From Bacteroides faecichinchillae JCM 17102 (GTDB lineage: Bacteria; Bacteroidota; Bacteroidia; Bacteroidales; Bacteroidaceae), in contig NZ_BAKK01000027.1 of the NCBI RefSeq assembly GCF_000614145.1, positions 1 through 60,949 on the forward strand: a DNA stretch of 60,949 nt, in the 5' to 3' direction. The notes below the pieces were generated by a model. It worked only from the letters and a program-made list of their open reading frames with translations, searched no databases and was not told the origin of the DNA. The translations under genes and the position numbers were made by a program. Positions 55,570 to 60,949 of the stretch are shown piece after piece (the first letter of the stretch is position 1; the number at the start of each line of letters is the position of its first letter).

Positions 55570-56100
55570 TTATAATGACAATACTGATTCTACTTCTACA
55601 TCTTCTCCGAACATTGAGATTCCATTCAAATCTTTTAGTTCGACGATGAAGTTCACATATACTTTTTTAGGCTTTAAGTTTTTCACAAGTGCACAAGCTG
55701 CTTTCATTGTTCCTCCTGTTGCTAATAAGTCGTCGTGCAGAAGTATTATATCGTTCTCGTCGATTGCGTCTTTGTGAATTTGTATGGTGTCTTTTCCGTA
55801 TTCTTTATCGTAGCTTTCTTGAAGAGTTTCTGCTGGAAGTTTTCCCGGTTTGCGGATTGGAACAAATCCTGCATTTAAGCGAGTAGCTAGTATAGGTCCC
55901 ATTATGAATCCTCTTGATTCTATACCTACTACTTTAGTAATGCCTTTATCCTTGTACATATCAAACATGATATTGGATAACTCTTGTAAACACCAAGGAT
56001 CTTTAAATAGGGTGGTTACATCATAGAACAAGATTCCCGGGATGGGGAAGTCTGGTATTTCACGAATACTTTTGATTAGCGTTTCTTTGCTCATAATCAT
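55570..56100 (-). CDS. apt: Adenine phosphoribosyltransferase Apt
   Basis: A 176-residue purine salvage enzyme making AMP from adenine and PRPP. The flexible-loop and PRPP motifs are present: GIESRGFIMGPILAT, RKPGKLPAETLQESYDKEYG and DIILLHDDLLATGGTM. It follows mnmG by 50 bp on the same strand and is closed by its own terminator. Confidence 0.95.
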   Translation of the reverse strand: MIMSKETLIKSIREIPDFPIPGILFYDVTTLFKDPWCLQELSNIMFDMYKDKGITKVVGIESRGFIMGPILATRLNAGFVPIRKPGKLPAETLQESYDKEYGKDTIQIHKDAIDENDIILLHDDLLATGGTMKAACALVKNLKPKKVYVNFIVELKDLNGISMFGEDVEVESVLSL

Positions 56101-56150
56101 TGTTTTATGTCGTTTCTTTAATTCTTTTGTTTCACGTGAAACGTTGCCAC

Positions 56151-58037
56151 TTATCGTCCTGAAAGTACCAACAATACGTTGATGTCGCTTGGTGATACTC
56201 CTGGAATCCTGCTTGCTTGGGCAATTGTTTCCGGATCTATTTTAACCAACTTTTGACGAGCTTCCGTAGATAGAGACTGGATAGAAGCGTAGTCAAATTT
56301 GCCTTTGATTTTTATACTTTCTAAGCGAGCAAGTTTTTCTGCAATCATACGTTCTCTATCGATGTAACCTTGATATTTTATTAATATCTCAGCAGCTTCA
56401 AGGATTTCTTCTTTGCGGTCCGATAACATTGCTGTTACTCTATCCAATTCTTTTTGGAATGCAGGAACATATTGTGCTATGTTTTCAATTGTCACTTGCG
56501 GACGGTTTAGAATTTCTATCAACTTGCATCCTTGACGTAGGGGAGTTGTTCCTATCTTTTCGAGTCCATCATTAATTAATGCCGGTTTCATCGAATAACT
56601 ATGTGTGAAAGCTACGATTTGATCTATAGCTTCTTTTTTACTCTTGAGCAGATTGTAACGTTCTTCCTTGACTAATCCTAGTTTATATGCCCGTTCGGTA
56701 AGTCTTATATCCGCATCGTCCATGCGAAGAAGGATTCGATATTCTGCTCGCGAGGTAAACATACGATAAGGCTCGTCTACACCTTTGGTCACAAGATCAT
56801 CGATCAATACACCAATATAAGCTTCGTCACGTGCAAGTGTAAAAGGTTCTCCACCATTACAATTGATGTGCGCATTGATGCCGGCAATTATACCTTGTCC
56901 GCCTGCTTCTTCATAACCGGTAGTTCCGTTCACTTGTCCGGCAAAGAATAGATTTTTAATAATCTTCGATTCCAACGAATGTTTGAGTTGGGTAGGATCG
57001 AAGTAATCGTATTCGATGGCATATCCCGGTCGGTAGATTACTAAATCTTTAAAAGCCGGAATCTTTTTTAGTGCGGCGATTTGTATATCCATTGGAAGGG
57101 AAGAGGAGAAACCGTTAAGATATAACTCTTGTGTTGTTTCCCCTTCCGGTTCCAGAAACAATTGGTGCTGGTTTTTATCCGGAAAAGTAACGATCTTCGT
57201 TTCTATACTCGGGCAATAGCGTGGCCCGATACTTTGTATTTGTCCGTTGAATAGAGGAGAATCCGGTAATCCTTCACGAAGAATGTGATGTACCTCTTCA
57301 TTGGTATAACACGTCCAGCATTGCAGTTGTTTTAAATGCCTGACACTGGTATTCATGAATGAAAACTTGTGGAAGTCAGCTTCCCCTTCCTGTATTTCCA
57401 TTTGATCAAAATGAACACTACGAGCATCAATACGTACTGGTGTACCGGTTTTCATTCTACCATAATTGATGCCATGACGAGCGATGGATTCGGTGAGTTG
57501 GTAAGAAGCCGGTTCGGCCATTCTTCCACCCGGAAGTTTGTGACGACCGACGTGCATAAGGCCGTTAAGGAAAGTTCCTGCCGTAAGTACTATACATTTG
57601 GCTTTGAAAGTAACGCCCCAGGCTGTAACTAATCCGGTAACTTCTCCATTTTCTACGAGAAGCTCGCATACTGTATCTTGCCAAATATGAAGATTGGGAG
57701 TATTTTCAAGTTTTTCACGCCAGGACCAAATGAATTTGGCTCGGTCGCATTGAGCACGCGGGCTCCACATAGCAGGTCCTTTTGAACGGTTCAAGATTCT
57801 GAACTGAATGGCGGTTTCGTCAGTTACTATCCCCATCTGTCCGCCGAGTGCATCTATTTCGCGTACTATTTGTCCTTTGGCAATTCCTCCTACGGCCGGG
57901 TTGCAACTCATCTGCCCAATCTTGTTCATGTCCATTGTGATGAGACAAGTTTTGGAACCAAGATTTGCAGCGGCAGCTGCTGCTTCGCAACCGGCATGTC
58001 CGGCACCAATTACAATAACGTCGTACTTAAAATCCAT
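56151..58037 (-). CDS. mnmG: tRNA uridine-5-carboxymethylaminomethyl(34) synthesis enzyme MnmG (GidA)
   Basis: A 628-residue FAD enzyme that with MnmE adds the aminomethyl or carboxymethylaminomethyl group to wobble uridines; MnmD, encoded at 37620-38316, acts on the same base. FAD-binding GAGHAGCEAAAAAANLG near the N-terminus, the family patch MSCNPAVGGIAKGQIVREID, the catalytic-site cysteine region LQCWTCYTNEEVH and the C-terminal helical domain are all present. Promoter TAACTTTG at 58071-58064. The apt gene follows. Confidence 0.97.
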   Translation of the reverse strand: MDFKYDVIVIGAGHAGCEAAAAAANLGSKTCLITMDMNKIGQMSCNPAVGGIAKGQIVREIDALGGQMGIVTDETAIQFRILNRSKGPAMWSPRAQCDRAKFIWSWREKLENTPNLHIWQDTVCELLVENGEVTGLVTAWGVTFKAKCIVLTAGTFLNGLMHVGRHKLPGGRMAEPASYQLTESIARHGINYGRMKTGTPVRIDARSVHFDQMEIQEGEADFHKFSFMNTSVRHLKQLQCWTCYTNEEVHHILREGLPDSPLFNGQIQSIGPRYCPSIETKIVTFPDKNQHQLFLEPEGETTQELYLNGFSSSLPMDIQIAALKKIPAFKDLVIYRPGYAIEYDYFDPTQLKHSLESKIIKNLFFAGQVNGTTGYEEAGGQGIIAGINAHINCNGGEPFTLARDEAYIGVLIDDLVTKGVDEPYRMFTSRAEYRILLRMDDADIRLTERAYKLGLVKEERYNLLKSKKEAIDQIVAFTHSYSMKPALINDGLEKIGTTPLRQGCKLIEILNRPQVTIENIAQYVPAFQKELDRVTAMLSDRKEEILEAAEILIKYQGYIDRERMIAEKLARLESIKIKGKFDYASIQSLSTEARQKLVKIDPETIAQASRIPGVSPSDINVLLVLSGR

Positions 58038-58063
58038 TCTGTCTTATTTATTATCTAACGCTG

Positions 58064-58071
58064 CAAAGTTA
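58064..58071 (-). promoter_or_regulatory. Bacteroides -7 box of mnmG (TAACTTTG)
   Basis: Minus-strand TAACTTTG 27 bp before the mnmG ATG. Confidence 0.6.
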
Positions 58072-58462
58072 CGGAAAAGTTACGAGAATTGTATCCGCTG
58101 CCCGTTTTTGCTTTCCAAAATTGCGGCCAAGGTGTCTGAACGGATAAAAAATCTCTTTAATTTTAAGTTAGAAATATGCAGAATGTCGTTTTCTTCGGAG
58201 TAAATTGTGGATGATATTCACTTTCTAATGGGCAATATTTTGAATTTATGATTTTAAATCGTTGTTATTTCTGTCTTTTTGTTACTTCGAACAGGAATGG
58301 ATTTTAAGAGTAAATAGAAAATTAGTGGAATCTATTTTTAGAAAAGAGAGCTAAGAGTCATTTTACACTTAATTGTCTCCTTTTTCTCTTGATATAAGTC
58401 AATAAAATAAGCAATTAACTGTTTTTTAGAATAGGAGCTATTGCATTTTTCCAAATCCGATG

Positions 58463-58705
58463 TAACTTTGCAGCGTAGTTGTGAAACTACTCTATAGTTT
58501 AGTTTTAGATTAAAGAATTTTTAGGTATTAGAAAAGGTGAAAAAGGTATTAAGTATTAGTTTATAAAATTAAGGATTAGATTTAAGATTAGTTTTTAGGT
58601 GGCAAGTTAGTTTTTATTAGGTATTTTGAGTAAAAGAGTAGTTTTTCAGGTAACAAGTAAAATGAAGATGAAGAAAAAAGAATCCCATTTATGGGGGATT
58701 CTTTA
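58463..58705 (+). ncRNA. Candidate small RNA with own promoter and terminator
   Basis: TAACTTTG (58463-58470) is followed by a 5' hairpin GTAGTT-GTGA-AACTAC with a GNRA-type loop (about 58476-58491), then an unusual body made of repeated TTAG/TTTTTAGGT-like words, and a terminator AAGAATCCC/GGGATTCTT (about 58678-58705). No ORF of useful size. No known family recognised. Confidence 0.45.
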
Positions 58706-58938
58706 AAGGTGGGGCGGAATTATTCGCTCTTTTTTTGTTTTTAGTCCCTTCTTATTTGTTAGTGTTTTCTTTAAAGCGTTTATCGATTGTCTTTGGTGTG
58801 GAGGTATAATAGATATTTTATTCATTAACACTGGTCTTTTTTCTTTTATATATAGCTATTATTTTTGCATTTAGAAACACATGTAAAATTACAACATTTA
58901 TTTTTTCAGGTGATCACTCTTGTATCCATCAATTTTAT

Positions 58939-58947
58939 TTATCCACA
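58939..58947 (+). promoter_or_regulatory. Perfect DnaA-box sequence (TTATCCACA)
   Basis: An exact 9-mer match in an AT-rich gene-free stretch near mnmG. One box alone may be chance; see findings. Confidence 0.35.
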
Positions 58948-59223
58948 GTCGTAATCTATTATCGAATTGGGATACTCTATGTATTATTTTATTTCATTTT
59001 ATATATTAATTAAAAAAGAAGAATGAAGTTGTTTTTACGAATAGTTTGGTGTTTATTTGTGATTGAGTTGTAATATTCAAATCTTTCCATAAATGGGTAC
59101 GATGATGGAATTGTATTTTATAATGATAATCTCTTAAACGCAAAGAATGATGATGAAAAATTAAGTATGGATGTTATTTGTTCTGATTGAGTCGTATTTG
59201 GATTATTTTTAGTATGATTTATA

Positions 59224-59280
59224 AATAATAAGTCCCCTTGTTTCATTCAAAATAGATATGAAACAAGGGGACTTATTATT
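59224..59280. terminator. Perfect 23-bp hairpin after ybeY
   Basis: 59224-59246 pairs perfectly with 59258-59280 around an 11-nt loop; the AT-rich outer ends can act as U-tracts on both strands. It lies 28 bp after the ybeY stop on the minus strand. Confidence 0.75.
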
Positions 59281-59308
59281 ACAAGATAAAGACTATAACG
59301 ATGTTACA

Positions 59309-59746
59309 TTATTTTTTATTCTGAAATCTCTCTTGTAGCATTGTCAATGCTTTATCTTCCGCAGCTTCCATGATTTCCCGTTCACCGGGACCTTTGTCGT
59401 TGATTCCGCAGAGATGAAGAATACCATGGATAATTACCCGATGCAATTCGTTATCATAAGACGTCCCGAATTGTTCAGCATTGGTTCGTATAGTATCTAG
59501 ACTGATGAATAAATCGCCAGACAGACGATCTCCTTCGCAGTAGTCAAAAGTAATAATATCTGTGAAATAATCGTGTTGCAGATATTGACGGTTTACTTCC
59601 AGTATTTTTTCATCCGAACAAAAGATATAGGCGATTTCACCCAGTCTTTTTCCATAAGAAGCAGCTACATTTTTAATCCATTCTGTTGTTTCCCGCTTCT
59701 TGAGATCAGGCATTTTAATGCCTTCCGATTGATAAGTTACAGCCAT
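59309..59746 (-). CDS. ybeY: rRNA maturation endoribonuclease YbeY
   Basis: A 145-residue metallo-RNase acting in 16S rRNA 3'-end processing and ribosome quality control. The zinc motif reads HGILHLCGIND, with His107 and His111; the third His of the common HGxLHLxGxDH pattern is replaced (Asp117, then Lys118), which I believe is the usual Bacteroidetes variant. Upstream landmarks LEVNRQYLQHDYFTDIITFDY and GDLFISLDTI are normal. It follows the SpmA/B-type gene by 12 bp and is ended by a 23-bp hairpin. Confidence 0.9.
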   Translation of the reverse strand: MAVTYQSEGIKMPDLKKRETTEWIKNVAASYGKRLGEIAYIFCSDEKILEVNRQYLQHDYFTDIITFDYCEGDRLSGDLFISLDTIRTNAEQFGTSYDNELHRVIIHGILHLCGINDKGPGEREIMEAAEDKALTMLQERFQNKK

Positions 59747-59758
59747 AATAAAACTGAT

Positions 59759-60949
59759 TTAAAGGAAAAATAAATAACTAATTAAGATTGCGGCAATAAT
59801 TCCTGAAAAGTCTGCAATTAGGCCGCAGGTAACTGCATTCCGGGTTTTGGTAATTCCTACGCTACCGAAGTAGACTGCGAGGATATAAAATGTAGTATCT
59901 GAAGCACCACGTACTACACAACTCATTCGACCGACAAATGAATCGGGCCCCAGCTCTTTCATCGTATCTATCATTAGACCGTTAGCACCACTGCCACTAA
60001 GTGATTTCATCAATGCAGTTGGGAGGGCACCTACAAAACTGGTGTCGATTCCAAATAAGCCAACAAAAGACCCGATGGCTCCTACTAGATAATCCATAGC
60101 TCCTGAAGTGCGGAATACAGCAATACCGACAAGAAAAGCAACTAGATAAGGAATGATGCGTACTGCTGTTGTGAACCCTTCTTTAGCACCTTCTACAAAC
60201 GAGTCGTATACATTGATTTTCTTACGGACTCCTGTCAGAATAAACAAAATAATGACTCCGAACAAAATGATATTGGCAATTAACGTAGAATAAGTTCCCA
60301 TTTCTTCGCGGGAAATATTCAAAAAAAGAAAAATCAGACATGAAAAGAACAGGCAGACGATACCCATTAGTATCAGGATCGGCTTATTGATTAGGTTTAT
60401 CTTTTGAGTAATGCTGACTGCAATGACTCCTACTAAAGTAGAAATGAATGTACTCAACAATATAGGAATGAATACATCTGTCGGTTGTGCCGCCCCCATC
60501 TGTGCGCGGTAGACCATGATACTGATTGGAATAATGATGAGACCGGAAGTGTTGATAACCAAAAACATAATCATTGGATTGGAAGCCGTATCTTTCTTTG
60601 GATTCAACTCTTGTAATTCTTTCATGGCTTTCAATCCCATTGGGGTAGCTGCATTGTCCAACCCCAGCATATTGGCAGACATATTCATAAAAATGGAACC
60701 TAATACCGGATGTCCTTTAGGTATATCTGGAAACAGCCGACAAAGCACCGGACTGAGAAAACGCGCCAATGAAGTTATTAATCCGCTATTCTCTCCGATT
60801 TTCATAATTCCCAACCAAAGAGCTAATACTCCGGTTAACCCCAATGAAATTTCGAAGGCTGTTTTTGAGGCGTCGAACGTAGAGTTTATAATAGCGGTAA
60901 ATATCTCCGTATCTCCTAGCAACAGCACTCTTGCAAGGGCTATCACAAA
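59759..60949 (-). CDS. Nucleoside-recognition (SpmA/SpmB fusion, spore maturation-type) membrane protein, 5' end cut
   Basis: At least 396 codons, open to the window edge, so the true start lies outside. It has about ten membrane helices in two similar halves: the first with ISLGLTGVLALWLGIMKIGENSGLI and MSANMLGLDNAATPMGLKAM, the second with GAKEGFTTAVRIIPYLVAFLVGIAVF and GSGANGLMIDTMKELGPDS, the gate/nucleoside-recognition signatures of SpmA and SpmB. In Bacteroidetes the two are fused; a transport role is likely but the substrate is unknown, and no sporulation is implied. It precedes ybeY by 12 bp. Confidence 0.85.
   Translation of the reverse strand, partial: FVIALARVLLLGDTEIFTAIINSTFDASKTAFEISLGLTGVLALWLGIMKIGENSGLITSLARFLSPVLCRLFPDIPKGHPVLGSIFMNMSANMLGLDNAATPMGLKAMKELQELNPKKDTASNPMIMFLVINTSGLIIIPISIMVYRAQMGAAQPTDVFIPILLSTFISTLVGVIAVSITQKINLINKPILILMGIVCLFFSCLIFLFLNISREEMGTYSTLIANIILFGVIILFILTGVRKKINVYDSFVEGAKEGFTTAVRIIPYLVAFLVGIAVFRTSGAMDYLVGAIGSFVGLFGIDTSFVGALPTALMKSLSGSGANGLMIDTMKELGPDSFVGRMSCVVRGASDTTFYILAVYFGSVGITKTRNAVTCGLIADFSGIIAAILISYLFFL

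Larger units (their letters stand above)
58038..59308. other. 1.27-kb gene-free, AT-rich region between mnmG and ybeY
   Basis: It holds the mnmG promoter, a candidate plus-strand small RNA (58463-58705), one perfect DnaA box (58939-58947) with a one-mismatch relative (TGTGGATGA, near 58207), and a perfect 23-bp hairpin (59224-59280). Long A/T runs fill the rest (58710-59220), where I see no coding frame. Confidence 0.55.

Noticed and set aside
1..60949. CRISPR array, integrase, prophage or insertion sequence
   Set aside because: No regularly spaced direct repeats of CRISPR size, no transposase, integrase or phage structural motifs were seen.

Overview
The window is chromosomal DNA of a gut Bacteroides (Bacteroidales), probably close to B. 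thetaiotaomicron, B. faecis or B. ovatus. The evidence is the Bacteroides-type -7 promoter element TAnnTTTG in front of many genes, lineage families (DUF4252, DUF3098, DUF4271, DUF2723, NVEALA peptide, DUF4861, BF3164/TolB-like lipoproteins), A-rich translation starts in place of strong Shine-Dalgarno sites, and Bacteroidetes versions of YbeY and MiaB. Species is an inference; no search was run.

Layout. 1-0.35 kb: decayed end of an RHS/YD-repeat gene. 0.4-4.7 kb, minus strand: CoA-transferase, a small membrane-anchored protein, and an overlapping cassette DUF4252 - ECF sigma factor - membrane protein - DUF4252 preceded by an ECF-type promoter. 4.9-12 kb, plus: miaB, methyltransferase, ftsX, DUF3098, uppP, truB, queA, zinc-ribbon protein, folK. 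12.3-13.9 kb: metK behind a SAM-II riboswitch whose 3' strand contains the start codon of a short upstream ORF. 13.9-17.7 kb: LOG-family gene, DUF4271, hemD, rnpA, yidD, TatD-like gene. 17.7-20.4 kb: tyrS, tRNA-Gln and a secreted EEP-family hydrolase. 20.4-21.5 kb: gene-poor repeat island. 21.5-24.1 kb: DUF1573 lipoprotein, NVEALA peptide, beta-propeller lipoprotein. 24.4-27.5 kb: kduI, kduD, DUF4861 (uronate catabolism). 27.5-41.3 kb, minus: DUF2723, deacetylase and queG; a DUF4062/STAND NTPase; a zinc-type ABC ATPase and binding protein with mnmD; YqaA, a membrane protein and purD. 41.3-49.5 kb, minus: S9 peptidase, THUMP methyltransferase, cysE, polA. 49.5-61 kb: polyprenyl synthase (plus), then on the minus strand DUF1266, deoC, mazG-like, dtd, uvrC, apt, mnmG, ybeY and an SpmA/B-type protein cut by the window edge.

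Functionally most of the window is housekeeping, with many tRNA genes (miaB, truB, queA, queG, mnmD, mnmG, tyrS, dtd, rnpA, tRNA-Gln). Accessory content is the NVEALA cluster, the STAND NTPase, the ECF cassette, the RHS remnant and the repeat island.

Quality warning: at least ten conserved genes carry frameshifts, nearly all explained by loss of one base from a short homopolymer. This looks like residual sequencing or assembly error, so such genes are listed as pseudogene because the frame is broken as given, although they are probably intact in the organism. Best candidates for something new: the SAM-II/upstream-ORF leader of metK, a leader RNA with mutually exclusive pairings upstream of a DUF1266 gene, two small-RNA-like transcription units, a 22-bp-period repeat family at three intergenic sites, and the DUF4062 NTPase with an altered Walker A motif.
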